From Zhengitettix transpicula (lineage: Eukaryota > Arthropoda > Insecta > Orthoptera > Tetrigidae), in assembly GCA_037074705.1 (NCBI GenBank), contig JAYJMR010000029.1, positions 186,001-250,000 on the forward strand: a DNA stretch of 64,000 bases, given 5' to 3'. The position numbers and the translations under genes are program-made. Of this stretch, positions 23,283 through 36,250 are shown in pieces. The notes under the pieces are model-generated. The model made no database searches, had not been told where the DNA came from, and saw only the letters and a list, made by a program, of their open reading frames with translations. Position 1 is the stretch's first letter; each line of letters begins with the position of its first letter.

Positions 23283-25505
23283 GAACTCTGATACGTATAA
23301 AACTTTTCGAAATATTTTTCTTTATCGAAAATAGAAGTAGAATCATTTTCTTAAAAAGTAATCGTATGATGTGGCTAAAAAGCTCGGAATGTTCGTTTCA
23401 AATGTAATTTTGAATAAAATAAAGTATGTTTTTTTTAGATATCTCTACAGTTTTGCGATGTAATGCGTAATTATGACGATACTCTAAGCCTAGAGGTTAC
23501 AAATAGCAGAATCGCAATGTATATGCAGAATCTGTACTTTATTAGCGAGATATCAGTTAGATATGTTAACAGTGTACAAGATATCAATATATATATAATC
23601 ACATAAATTTACGCAGAACAATACGCTAAATAATTTTGTTATTGATCAGTAAGAAGTTCAAAGTATTAAAAGTTTTCACAATAAATTCGTTTTAATGAAA
23701 TGGAAATGCGTAAATTTTTTATGAAATCAGAAGTCTAATACGAATAAAAGTTTCGAAATATTTCTCTTTTTCAGGATTAGAAGTAGAGCCATTTTCTTAA
23801 AAATTATTTGTATGATGTGGCTAAAAAGCTCGGAATGTTCGTTTCAATTGTAATTTTGAATAAAATAAAGTATGTTTTTTTTATATATCTCTTCTGTTTT
23901 GCGATGTAATGCTTAATTATGACGATACTCCAAGAAAAGAGGTTACAAATTAGCCGAATCACAATTTATATGCAGAATCTGTACTGTATTATCGAGATAT
24001 CTGTTAGATATTTTAACAGTGTACAAGATATCGATATATTTTGAATCACATAAATTTACACGGAACAATACGGTAAATATTTTTGTTATTCATCAGTTAG
24101 ACGTTGAAAATTATTTTAAATTGTCTCAAAAAAATCGTCCTAATGTAGCGAAACTGTTTAAATTTGTTATGAAATCAGAATTCTGATACGTATAAAACTT
24201 TTCGAAATAATTTTCTTTATCGGAAATAGAAGTAGAGCCATTTTCTTAAAAAGTAATTGTATGATGTGGCTAAAAAGCTCGGAATGTTCGTTTCAAATGT
24301 AATTTTGAATAAAATAAAGTATGTTTTTTTTATATATCTCTTCTGTTTTGCGATGTAATGCGTAATTATGACGATAGTCCAAGAAAAGAGGTTACAAATA
24401 GCCGAATCACAATTTATATGCAGAATCTGTACTGTATTATCGAGATATCTGTTAGATATTTTAACAGTGTACAAGATATCGATATATTTTGAATCACATA
24501 AATTTACACGGAACAATACGGTAAATATTTTTGTTATTCATCAGTTAGACGTTGAAAATTATTTTAAATTGTCTCAAAAAATCGTCCTAATGTAGCGAAA
24601 CTGTTTAAATTTGTTATGAAATCAGAACTCTGATACGTATAAAACTTTTCGAAATATTTTTCTTTATCGAAAATAGAAGTAGAATCATTTTCTTAAAAAG
24701 TAATCGTATGATGTGGCTAAAAAGCTCGGAATGTTCGTTTCAAATATAATTTTGAATAAAATAAAGTATGTTTTTTTTAGATATCTCTACAGTTTTGCGA
24801 TGTAATGCGTAATTATGACGATACTCTAAGCCTAGAGGTTACAAATAGCAGAATCGCAATGTATATGCAGAATCTGTACTTTATTAGCGAGATATCTGTT
24901 AGATATGTTAACAATATATATATAATCACATAAATTTACACAGAACAATACGCTAAATAATTTTGTTATTGATCAGTAAGAAGTTCAAAAATATTTAAAG
25001 TTTTCACAATAAATTCGTCTTAATGGAATGGAAATGCGTAAATTTTTTATGAAATCAGAAGTCTAATACGAATAAAACTTTTCGAAATATTTCTCTTTTT
25101 TAGGATTAGAAGTAGAGCCATTTTCTTAAAAATTATTTGTATGATGTGGCTAAAAAGCTCGGAATGTTCGTTTCAATTGTAATTTTGAATAAAATAAAGT
25201 ATGTTTTTTTTATATATCTCTTCTGTTTTGCGATGTAATGCGTAATTATGACGATACTCCAAGAATAGAGGTTACAAATAGCCGAATCACAATTTATATG
25301 CAGAATCTGTACTGTATTATCGAGATATCTGTTAGATATTTTAACAGTGTACAAGATATTGATATATTTTGAATCACATAAATTTACACGGAACAATACG
25401 GTAAATATTTTTGTTATTCATCAGTTAGACGTTGAAAATTATTTTAAATTGTCTCAAAAAAATCGTCCTAATGTAGCGAAACTGTTTAAATTTGTTAGGA
25501 AATCA
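23283..25505 (+). repeat. Five-monomer segment of 2.22 kb, copy 1 of a tandem duplication
   Basis: Monomers start at 23283 (B), 23730 (C'), 24178 (A), 24625 (B with a 15-bp deletion) and 25058 (C). Diagnostic changes are AATGCTTAATTATG in C', ACGATAGTCC in A, AAATATAATTTTG in B, the deletion at about 24912, and TTGTTAGGAAATCAG at the end of C. All recur in the next segment. The A at 24178 has six A in its distal run, one fewer than usual. Confidence 0.93.
24906..24920 (+). other. 15-bp deletion junction in a B monomer, copy 1
   Basis: The usual B reads TTAACA, then GTGTACAAGATATCA, then ATATATATA. Here TTAACA joins directly to ATATATATA. The lost segment is bounded by a 2-bp direct repeat, CA. 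It removes the right arm of the dyad. Confidence 0.9.
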
Positions 25506-27729
25506 GAATTCTGATACGTATAAAACATTTCGAAATATTTTTCTTTATCGGAAATAGAAGTAGAGCCATTTTCTTAAAAAGTAATCGTATGATGTGGCTA
25601 AAAAGCTCGGAATGTTCGTTTCAAATGTAATTTTGAATAAAATAAAGTATGTTTTTTTTAGATATCTCTACAGTTTTGCGATGTAATGCGTAATTATGAC
25701 GATACTCTAAGCCTAGAGGTTACAAATAGCAGAATCGCAATGTATATGCAGAATCTGTACTTTATTAGCGAGATATCAGTTAGATATGTTAACAGTGTAC
25801 AAGATATCAATATATATATAATCACATAAATTTACGCAGAACAATACGCTAAATAATTTTGTTATTGATCAGTAAGAAGTTCAAAGTATTAAAAGTTTTC
25901 ACAATAAATTCGTTTTAATGAAATGGAAATGCGTAAATTTTTTATGAAATCAGAAGTCTAATACGAATAAAAGTTTCGAAATATTTCTCTTTTTCAGGAT
26001 TAGAAGTAGAGCCATTTTCTTAAAAATTATTTGTATGATGTGGCTAAAAAGCTCGGAATGTTCGTTTCAATTGTAATTTTGAATAAAATAAAGTATGTTT
26101 TTTTTATATATCTCTTCTGTTTTGCGATGTAATGCTTAATTATGACGATACTCCAAGAAAAGAGGTTACAAATTAGCCGAATCACAATTTATATGCAGAA
26201 TCTGTACTGTATTATCGAGATATCTGTTAGATATTTTAACAGTGTACAAGATATCGATATATTTTGAATCACATAAATTTACACGGAACAATACGGTAAA
26301 TATTTTTGTTATTCATCAGTTAGACGTTGAAAATTATTTTAAATTGTCTCAAAAAAATCGTCCTAATGTAGCGAAACTGTTTAAATTTGTTATGAAATCA
26401 GAATTCTGATACGTATAAAACTTTTCGAAATAATTTTCTTTATCGGAAATAGAAGTAGAGCCATTTTCTTAAAAAGTAATTGTATGATGTGGCTAAAAAG
26501 CTCGGAATGTTCGTTTCAAATGTAATTTTGAATAAAATAAAGTATGTTTTTTTTATATATCTCTTCTGTTTTGCGATGTAATGCGTAATTATGACGATAG
26601 TCCAAGAAAAGAGGTTACAAATAGCCGAATCACAATTTATATGCAGAATCTGTACTGTATTATCGAGATATCTGTTAGATATTTTAACAGTGTACAAGAT
26701 ATCGATATATTTTGAATCACATAAATTTACACGGAACAATACGGTAAATATTTTTGTTATTCATCAGTTAGACGTTGAAAATTATTTTAAATTGTCTCAA
26801 AAAAATCGTCCTAATGTAGCGAAACTGTTTAAATTTGTTATGAAATCAGAACTCTGATACGTATAAAACTTTTCGAAATATTTTTCTTTATCGAAAATAG
26901 AAGTAGAATCATTTTCTTAAAAAGTAATCGTATGATGTGGCTAAAAAGCTCGGAATGTTCGTTTCAAATATAATTTTGAATAAAATAAAGTATGTTTTTT
27001 TTAGATATCTCTACAGTTTTGCGATGTAATGCGTAATTATGACGATACTCTAAGCCTAGAGGTTACAAATAGCAGAATCGCAATGTATATGCAGAATCTG
27101 TACTTTATTAGCGAGATATCTGTTAGATATGTTAACAATATATATATAATCACATAAATTTACACAGAACAATACGCTAAATAATTTTGTTATTGATCAG
27201 TAAGAAGTTCAAAAATATTTAAAGTTTTCACAATAAATTCGTCTTAATGGAATGGAAATGCGTAAATTTTTTATGAAATCAGAAGTCTAATACGAATAAA
27301 ACTTTTCGAAATATTTCTCTTTTTTAGGATTAGAAGTAGAGCCATTTTCTTAAAAATTATTTGTATGATGTGGCTAAAAAGCTCGGAATGTTCGTTTCAA
27401 TTGTAATTTTGAATAAAATAAAGTATGTTTTTTTTATATATCTCTTCTGTTTTGCGATGTAATGCGTAATTATGACGATACTCCAAGAATAGAGGTTACA
27501 AATAGCCGAATCACAATTTATATGCAGAATCTGTACTGTATTATTGAGATATCTGTTAGATATTTTAACAGTGTACAAGATATTGATATATTTTGAATCA
27601 CATAAATTTACACGGAACAATACGGTAAATATTTTTGTTATTCATCAGTTAGACGTTGAAAATTATTTTAAATTGTCTCAAAAAAATCGTCCTAATGTAG
27701 CGAAACTGTTTAAATTTGTTAGGAAATCA
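25506..27729 (+). repeat. Five-monomer segment of 2.22 kb, copy 2 of a tandem duplication
   Basis: Monomers start at 25506 (A/B hybrid), 25953 (C'), 26401 (A), 26849 (B with the 15-bp deletion) and 27282 (C). It repeats every diagnostic change of copy 1, which are otherwise absent or rare in the window. The first monomer is an A/B hybrid, where copy 1 has a plain B. The C at 27282 has a private TATTATTGAG. The next monomer (27730) begins with AAAACATTTCG, the same change as at 25506, so the duplicated segment extends slightly past its end. Confidence 0.93.
27130..27144 (+). other. 15-bp deletion junction in a B monomer, copy 2
   Basis: This is the same deletion as at about 24912, in the same monomer slot of the duplicated 2.22-kb segment. 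It shows that the two segments descend from one parent carrying the deletion. Confidence 0.9.
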
Positions 27730-29974
27730 GAATTCTGATACGTATAAAACATTTCGAAATATTTTTCTTTATCGGAAATAGAAGTAGAGCCATTTTCTTA
27801 AAAAGTAATCGTATGATGTGGCTAAAAAGCTCGGAATGTTCGTTTCAAATGTAATTTTGAATAAAATAAAGTATGTTTTTTTTTATATATCTCTTCTGTT
27901 TTGCGATGTAATGCGTAATTATGACGATACTCCAAGAAAAGAGGTTACAAATTATCCGAATCACAATTTATATGCAGAATCTGTACTGTATTATCGAGAT
28001 ATCTGTTAGATATTTTAACAGTGTACAAGATATCGATATATTTTGAATCACATAAATTTACACGGAACAATACGGTAAATATTTTTGTTATTCATCAGTT
28101 AGACGTTGAAAATTATTTTAAATTGTCTCAAAAAAATCGTCCTAATGTAGCGAAACTGTTTAAATTTGTTATGAAATCAGAATTCTGATACGTATAAAAC
28201 TTTTCGAAATAATTTTCTTTATCGGAAATAGAAGTAGAGCCATTTTCTTAAAAAGTAATCGTATGATGTGGCTAAAAAGCTCGGAATGTTCGTTTCAAAT
28301 GTAATTTTTGAATAAAATAAAGTATGTTTATTTTAGATATCTCTACAGTTTTGCGATGTAATGCGTAATTATGACGATACTCTAAGCCTAGAGTTTACAA
28401 ATAGCAGAATCGCAATGTATATGCAGAATCTGTACTTTATTAGCGAGATATCTGTTAGATATGTTAACAGTGTACAAGATATCAATATATATATAATCAC
28501 ATAAATTTACACAGAACAATACGCTAAATAATTTTGTTATTGATCAGTAAGAAGTTCAAAAATATTTAAAGTTTTCACAATAAATTCGTCTTAATGGAAT
28601 GGAAATGCGTAAATTTTTTATGAAATCAGAAGTCTAATACGAATAAAACTTTTCGAAATATTTCTCTTTTTCAGGATTTGAAGTAGAGCCATTTTCTTAA
28701 AAAGTATTCGTATGATGTGGCTAAAAAGCTCGTTATGTTCGTTTCAATTGTAATTTTGAATAAAATAAAGTATGTTTTTTTTATATATCTCTTCTGTGTT
28801 GCGATGTAATGCGTAATTATGACGATACTCCAAGAAAAGAGGTTACAAGTTAGCCGAATCACAATTTATATGCAGAATCTGTACTGTATTATCGAGATAT
28901 CTGTTAGATATTTTAACAGTGTACAAGATATCGATATATTTTGAATCACATAAATTTACACGGAACAATACGGTAAATATTTTTGTTATTCATCAGTTAG
29001 ACGTTGAAAATTATTTTAAATTGTCTCAAAAAAATCGTCCTAATGATGCGAAACTGTTTAAATTTGTTATGAAATCAGAATTCTGATACGTATAAAACTT
29101 TTCGAAATATTTTTCTTTATCGAAAATAGAAGTAGAATCATTTTCTTAAAAAGTAATCGTATGATGTGGCTAAAAAGTTTGGAATGTTCGTTTCAAATGT
29201 AATTTTGAATAAAATAAAGTATGTTTTTTTTTAGATATCTCTACAGTTTTGCGATGTAATGCGTAATTATGACGATACTCTAAGCCTAGAGTTTACAAAT
29301 AGCAGAATCGCAATGTATATGCAGAATCTGTACTTTATTAGCGAGATATCTGTTAGATATGTTAACAGTGTACAAGATATCAATATATATATAATCACAT
29401 AAATTTACACAGAACAATACGCTAAATAATTTTGTTATTGATCAGTAAGAAGTTCAAAAATATTTAAAGTTTTCACAATAAATTCGTCTTAATGGAATGG
29501 AAATGCGTAAATTTTTTATGAAATCAGAAGTCTAATACGAATAAAACTTTTCGAAATATTTCTCTTTTTCAGGATTTGAAGTAGAGCCATTTTCTTAAAA
29601 AGTATTCGTATGATGTGGCTAAAAAGCTCGTTATGTTCGTTTCAATTGTAATTTTGAATAAAATAAAGTATGTTTTTTTTATATATCTCTTCTGTTTTGC
29701 GATGTAATGCGTAATTATGACGATACTCCAAGAATAGAGGTTACAAATAGCCGAATCACAATTTATATGCAGAATCTGTACTGTATTATCGAGATATCTG
29801 TTAGATATTTTAACAGTGTACAAGATATTGATATATTTTGAATCACATAAATTTACACGGAACATTAAGGTAAATATTTTTGTTATTCATCAGTTAGACG
29901 TTGAAAATTATTTTAAATTGTCTCAAAAAAATCGTCCTAATGATGCGAAACTGTTTAAATTTGGTATGAAATCA
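27730..29974 (+). repeat. Transition block between left and right subtype families
   Basis: Monomers start at 27730, 28180, 28629, 29078 and 29527. The monomer at 27730 is A-like with an AAATTATCC insertion variant. The one at 28180 is an A/B hybrid. From 28180 rightward B-type distal halves carry TACACAGAAC, TTCAAAAATATTTAAAG and TTAATGGAATGG, in place of the left-hand TACGCAGAAC, TTCAAAGTATTAAAAG and TTAATGAAATGG. C monomers gain CAGGATTTGAAG and AAGCTCGTTATG. 28180-29077 and 29078-29974 form two B-C dimers of 898 and 897 bp. Confidence 0.88.
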
Positions 29975-32664
29975 GAATTCTGATACGTATAAAACTTTTC
30001 TAAATATTTTTCTTTATCGGAAATAGAAGTAGAGCCATTTTCTTAAAAAGTAATCGTATGATGTGGCTAAAAAGCTCGGAATGTTCGTTTCAAATGTAAT
30101 TTTGAATAAAATAAAGTATGTTTTTTTTTATATATCTCTACTGTTTTGCGATGTAATGCGTAATTATGACGATACTCCATGAATAGAGGTTACAAATAGC
30201 CGAATCACAATTTATATGCAGAATCTGTACTGTATTAGCGAGATATCTGTAAGATATTTTAACAGTGTACAAGATATCAATATACTTTGAATCACATAAA
30301 TTTACACGCAACAATACGGTAAATATTTTTGTTATTCATCAGTTAGACGTTGAAAATTATTTTAAATTGTCTCAAAAAAATCGTCCTAATGTAGCGAAAC
30401 TGTTTAAAATTGTTATGAAATCAGAATTCTGATACGTATAAAACTTTTCGAAATATTTTTCTTTATCGAAAATAGAAGTAGAATCATTTTCCTAAAAAGT
30501 AATCGTATGATGTGGCTAAAAAGCTCGGAATGTTCGTTTCAAATGTAATTTTGAATAAAATAAAGTATGTTTTTTTTAGATATCTTTACAGTTTTGCGAT
30601 GTAAAGCGTAATTATGACGATACTCTAAGCCTAGAGGTTACAAATAGCCGAATCGCAATGTATATGCAGAATCTGTACTTTATTAGCGAGATATCTGTTA
30701 GATATGTTAACAGTGTACAAGATATCAATATATATATAATCACATAATTTTACACAGAACAATACGCTAAATAATTTTGTTATTAATCAGTAAGAAGTTC
30801 AAAAATATTTAAAGTTTTCACAATAAATTCGTCTTAATGGAATGGAAATGCGTAAATTTTTTATGAAATCAGAAGTCTAATACGAATAAAACTTTTCGAA
30901 ATATTTCTCTTTTTCAGGATTTGAAGTAGAGCCATTTTCTTAAAAAGTTTTCGTATGATGTGGCTAAAAAGCTCGTTATGTTCGTTTCAATTGTAATTTT
31001 GAATAAAATAAAGTATGTTTTTTTTATATATCTCTTCTGTTTTGCGATGTAATGCGTAATTTTGACGATACTCCAAGAATAGAGGTTACAAATAGCCGAA
31101 TTACAATTTATATGCAGAATCTGTACTGTATTATCGAGATATCTGTTAGATATTTTAACAGTGTACAAGATATTGATATATTATGAATCACATAAATTTA
31201 CACGGAACAATACGGTAAATATTTTTGTTATTCATCAGTTAGACGTTGAAAATTATTTTAAATTGTCTCAAAAAAATCGTCCTAATGATGCGAAACTGTT
31301 TAAATTGTTATGAAATCAGAATTCTGATACGTATAAAACTTTTCTAAATATTTTTCTTTATCGGAAATAGAAGTAGAGCCATTTTCTTAAAAAGTAAACG
31401 TATGATGTGGCTAAAAAGCTCGGAATGTTCGTTTCAAATGTAATTTTGAATAAAATAAAGTATGTTTTTTTTTATATATCTCTACTGTTTTGCGATGTAA
31501 TGCGTAATTATGACGATACTCCAAGAATAGAGGTTACAAATAGCCGAATCACAATTTATATGCAGAATCTGTACTGTATTAGCGAGATATCTGTAAGATA
31601 TTTTAACAGTGTACAAGATATCAATATATTTTGAATCACATAAATTTACACGCAACAATACGGTAAATATTTTTGTTATTCATCAGTTAGACGTTGAAAA
31701 TTATTTTAAATTGTCTCATAAAAATCGTCCTAATGTAGCGAAACTGTTTAAATTTGTTATGAAATCAGAATTCTGATACGTATAAAACTTTTCGAAATAT
31801 TTTTCTTTATCGGAAATAGAAGTAGAATCATTTTCTTAAAAAGTAATCGTATGATGTGGCTAAAAAGCTCGGAATGTTCGTTTCAAATGTAATTTTGAAT
31901 AAAATAAAGTATGTTTTTTTATATATATCTCTACTGTTTTGCGATGTAATGCGTAATTATGACGATACTCCAAGAATAGAGGTTACAAATAGCCGAATCG
32001 CAATGTATATGCAGAATCTGTACTTTATTAGCGAGATATCTGTTAGATATGTTAACAGTGTACAAGATATCAATATATATATAATCACATGAATTTACAC
32101 AGAACAATACGCTAAATAATTTTGTTATTGATCAGTAAGAAGTTCAAAAATATTTAAAGTTTTCACAATAAATTCGTCTTAATGGAATGGAAATGCGTAA
32201 ATTTTTTATGAAATCAGAAGTCTAATACGAATAAAACTTTTCGAAATATTTCTCTTTTTCAGGATTAGAAGTGGAGCCATTTTCTTAAAAATTATTTGTA
32301 TGATGTGGCTAAAAAGCTCCGAATGTTCGTTTCAAATGTAATTTTGAATAAAATAAAGTATGTTTTTTTTATATATCTCTTCTGTTTTGCGATGTAATGC
32401 GTAATTATGACGATACTCCAAGAAAAGAGGTTACAAATAGCCGAATCACAATTTATATGCAGAATCTGTACTGTATTATCGAGATATCTGTTAGATATTT
32501 TAACAGTGTACAAGATATCGATATATTTTGAATCACATAAATTTACACGGAACAATACGGTAAATATTTTTGTTATTCATCAGTTAGACGTTGAAAATTA
32601 TTTTAAATTGTCTCAAAAAAATCGTCCTAATGTAGCGAAACTGTTTAAAATTGTTATTAAATCA
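29975..32664 (+). repeat. Six-monomer HOR D-B-C-D-E-G, copy 1 (2690 bp)
   Basis: Monomers start at 29975 (D), 30424 (B), 30872 (C), 31319 (D), 31768 (E) and 32217 (G). D is marked by TTTTCTAAATATT, ATCTCTACTG, ATCTGTAAGATATT and CACGCAAC. E has AGAATCATT in front and a B-like distal half with CACATGAATTTAC. G has AGAAGTGGAGCC and AGCTCCGAATG. The B here has CATAATTTTACAC and TTATTAATCAG and the C has GCGTAATTTTGACG, all shared with the next two copies, but the sixth slot holds G where they hold F. Confidence 0.88.
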
Positions 32665-33559
32665 GAATTCTGATACGTATAAAACTTTTCGAAATATTTT
32701 TCTTTATCGAAAATAGAAGTAGAATCATTTTCCTAAAATTAATCGTATGATGTGGCTAAAAAGCTCGGAATGTTCGTTTCAAATGTAATTTTGAATAAAA
32801 TAAAGTATGTTTTTTTTAGATATCTCTACAGTTTTGCGATGTAAAGCGTAATTATGACGATACTCTAAGCCTAGAGGTTACAAATAGCCGAATCGCAATG
32901 TATATGCAGAATCTGTACTTTATTAGCGAGATATCTGTTAGATATGTTAACAGTGTACAAGATATCAATATATATATAATCACATAAATTTACACAGAAC
33001 AATACGCTAAATAATTTTGTTATTGATCAGTAAGAAGTTCAAAAATATTTAAAGTTTTCACAATAAATTCGTCTTAATGGAATGGAAATGCGTAAATTTT
33101 TTATGAAATCAGAAGTCTAATACGAATAAAACTTTTCGAAATATTTCTCTTTTTCAGGATTTGAAGTAGAGCCATTTTCTTAAAAAGTATTCGTATGATG
33201 TGGCTAAAAAGCTCGTTATGTTCGTTTCAATTGTAATTTTGAATAAAATAAAGTATGTTTTTTTTATATATCTCTTCTGTTTTGCGATGTAATGCGTAAT
33301 TATGACGATACTCCAAGAATAGAGGTTACAAATAGCCGAATCACAATTTATATGCAGAATCTGTACTGTATTATCGAGATATCTGTTAGATATTTTAACA
33401 GTGTACAAGATATTGATATATTTTGAATCACATAAATTTACACGGAACAATACGGTAAATATTTTTGTTATTCATCAGTTAGACGTTGAAAATTATTTTA
33501 AATTGTCTCAAAAAAATCGTCCTAATGATGCGAAACTGTTTAAATTTGTTATGAAATCA
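32665..33559 (+). repeat. Extra B-C dimer between six-monomer units
   Basis: Monomers start at 32665 (B) and 33112 (C). The pair interrupts the six-monomer phase. Its B has CATAAATTTACAC and TTATTGATCAG and its C has GCGTAATTATGACG, so it lacks the private changes of the flanking six-monomer copies. The B has CCTAAAATTAATCG where neighbours have CCTAAAAAGTAATCG. Confidence 0.87.
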
Positions 33560-36250
33560 GAATTCTGATACGTATAAAACTTTTCTAAATATTTTTCTTT
33601 ATCGGAAATAGAAGTAGAGCCATTTTCTTAAAAAGTAATCGTATGATGTGGCTAAAAAGCTCGGAATGTTCGTTTCAAATGTAATTTTGAATAAAATAAA
33701 GTATGTTTTTTTTTATATATCTCTACTGTTTTGCGATGTAATGCGTAATTATGACGATACTCCAAGAATAGAGGTTACAAATAGCCGAATCACAATTTAT
33801 ATGCAGAATCTGTACTGTATTAGCGAGATATCTGTAAGATATTTTAACAGTGTACAAGATATCAATATATTTTGAATCACATAAATTTACACGCAACAAT
33901 ACGGTAAATATTTTTGTTATTCATCAGTTAGACGTTGAAAATTATTTTAAATTGTCTCATAAAAATCGTCCTAATGTAGCGAAACTGTTTAAAATTGTTA
34001 TGAAATCAGAATTCTGATACGTATAAAACTTTTCGAAATATTTTTCTTTATCGAAAATAGAAGTAGAATCATTTTCCTAAAAAGTAATCGTATGATGTGG
34101 CTAAAAAGCTCGGAATGTTCGTTTCAAATGTAATTTTGAATAAAATAAAGTATGTTTTTTTTAGATATCTCTACAGTTTTGCGATGTAAAGCGTAATTAT
34201 GACGATACCCTAAGCCTAGAGGTTACAAATAGCCGAATCGCAATGTATATGCAGAATCTGTACTTTATTAGCGAGATATCTGTTAGATATGTTAACAGTG
34301 TACAAGATATCAATATATATATAATCACATAATTTTACACAGAACAATACGCTAAATAATTTTGTTATTAATCAGTAAGAAGTTCAAAAATATTTAAAGT
34401 TTTCACAATAAATTCGTCTTAATGGAATGGAAATGCGTAAATTTTTTATGAAATCAGAAGTCTAATACGAATAAAACTTTTCGAAATATTTCTCTTTTTC
34501 AGGATTTGAAGTAGAGCCATTTTCTTAAAAAGTTTTCGTATGATGTGGCTAAAAAGCTCGTTATGTTCGTTTCAATTGTAATTTTGAATAAAATAAAGTA
34601 TGTTTTTTTTATATATCTCTTCTGTTTTGCGATGTAATGCGTAATTTTGACGATACTCCAAGAATAGAGGTTACAAATAGCCGAATCACAATTTATATGC
34701 AGAATCTGTACTGTATTATCGAGATATCTGTTAGATATTTTAACAGTGTACAAGATATTGATATATTATGAATCACATAAATTTACACGGAACAATACGG
34801 TAAATATTTTTGTTATTCATCAGTTAGACGTTGAAAATTATTTTAAATTGTCTCAAAAAAATCGTCCTAATGATGCGAAACTGTTTAAATTTGTTATGAA
34901 ATCAGAATTCTGATACGTATAAAACTTTTCTAAATATTTTTCTTTATCGGAAATAGAAGTAGAGCCATTTTCTTAAAAAGTAATCGTATGATGTGGCTAA
35001 AAAGCTCGGAATGTTCGTTTCAAATGTAATTTTGAATAAAATAAAGTATGTTTTTTTTTATATATCTCTACTGTTTTGCGATGTAATGCGTAATTATGAC
35101 GATACTCCAAGAATAGAGGTTACAAATAGCCGAATCACAATTTATATGCAGAATCTGTACTGTATTAGCGAGATATCTGTAAGATATTTTAACAGTGTAC
35201 AAGATATCAATATATTTTGAATCACATAAATTTACACGCAACAATACGGTAAATATTTTTGTTATTCATCAGTTAGACGTTGAAAATTATTTTAAATTGT
35301 CTCATAAAAATCGTCCTAATGTAGCGAAACTGTTTAAATTTGTTATGAAATCAGAATTCTGATACGTATAAAACTTTTCGAAATATTTTTCTTTATCGGA
35401 AATAGAAGTAGAATCATTTTCTTAAAAAGTAATCGTATGATGTGGCTAAAAAGCTCGGAATGTTCGTTTCAAATGTAATTTTGAATAAAATAAAGTATGT
35501 TTTTTTATATATATCTCTACTGTTTTGCGATGTAATGCGTAATTATGACGATACTCCAAGAATAGAGGTTACAAATAGCCGAATCGCAATGTATATGCAG
35601 ATACTGTACTTTATTAGCGAGATATCTGTTAGATATGTTAACAGTGTACAAGATATCAATATATATATAATCACATGAATTTACACAGAACAATACGCTA
35701 AATAATTTTGTTATTGATCAGTAAGAAGTTCAAAAATATTTAAAGTTTTCACAATAAATTCGTCTTAATGGAATGGAAATGCGTAAATTTTTTATGAAAT
35801 CAGAATTCTGATACGTATAAAACTTTTCGAAATATTTTTCTTTATCGGAAATAGAAGTAGAGCCATTTTCTTAAAAAGTATTCGTATGATGAGTCTAAAA
35901 TGCTCGGAATGTTCGTTTCAAATGTAATTTTGAATAAAATAAAGTATGTTTTTTTATATATCTCTTCTGTTTTGCGATGTAATGCGTAATTATGACGATA
36001 CTCCAAGAAAAGAGGTTACAAATAGCCGAATCACAATTTATATGCAGAATCTGTACTGTATTATCGAGATATCTGTTAGATATTTTAACAGTGTACAAGA
36101 TATTGATATATTTTGAATCACATAAATTTACACGGAACAATACCCGTAAATATTTTTGTTATTCATCAGTTAGACGTTGAAAATTATTTTAAATTGTCTC
36201 AAAAAAATCGTCCTAATGATGCGAAACTGTTTAAATTTGTTATGAAATCA
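33560..36250 (+). repeat. Six-monomer HOR D-B-C-D-E-F, copy 2 (2691 bp)
   Basis: Monomers start at 33560 (D), 34009 (B), 34457 (C), 34905 (D), 35354 (E) and 35803 (F). Shared changes with copy 3 include CATAATTTTACAC, TTATTAATCAG, GCGTAATTTTGACG and the F marker GATGAGTCTAAAATGCTC. Private differences are ACGATACCCTAAG in B, GCAGATACTGTAC in E, and ATATTGATAT, ATACCCGTAAAT and AATGATGCGAAAC in the distal half of F. Confidence 0.92.

Noticed and set aside
11644..24640. Homopolymer differences (T8/T9 runs, A6/A7/A8 runs) as biological variants
   Set aside because: Some are shared by related copies and look real, but isolated ones such as A8 in 11644-12092 and A6 in 24178-24624 could be long-read consensus errors, so I did not build findings on them.
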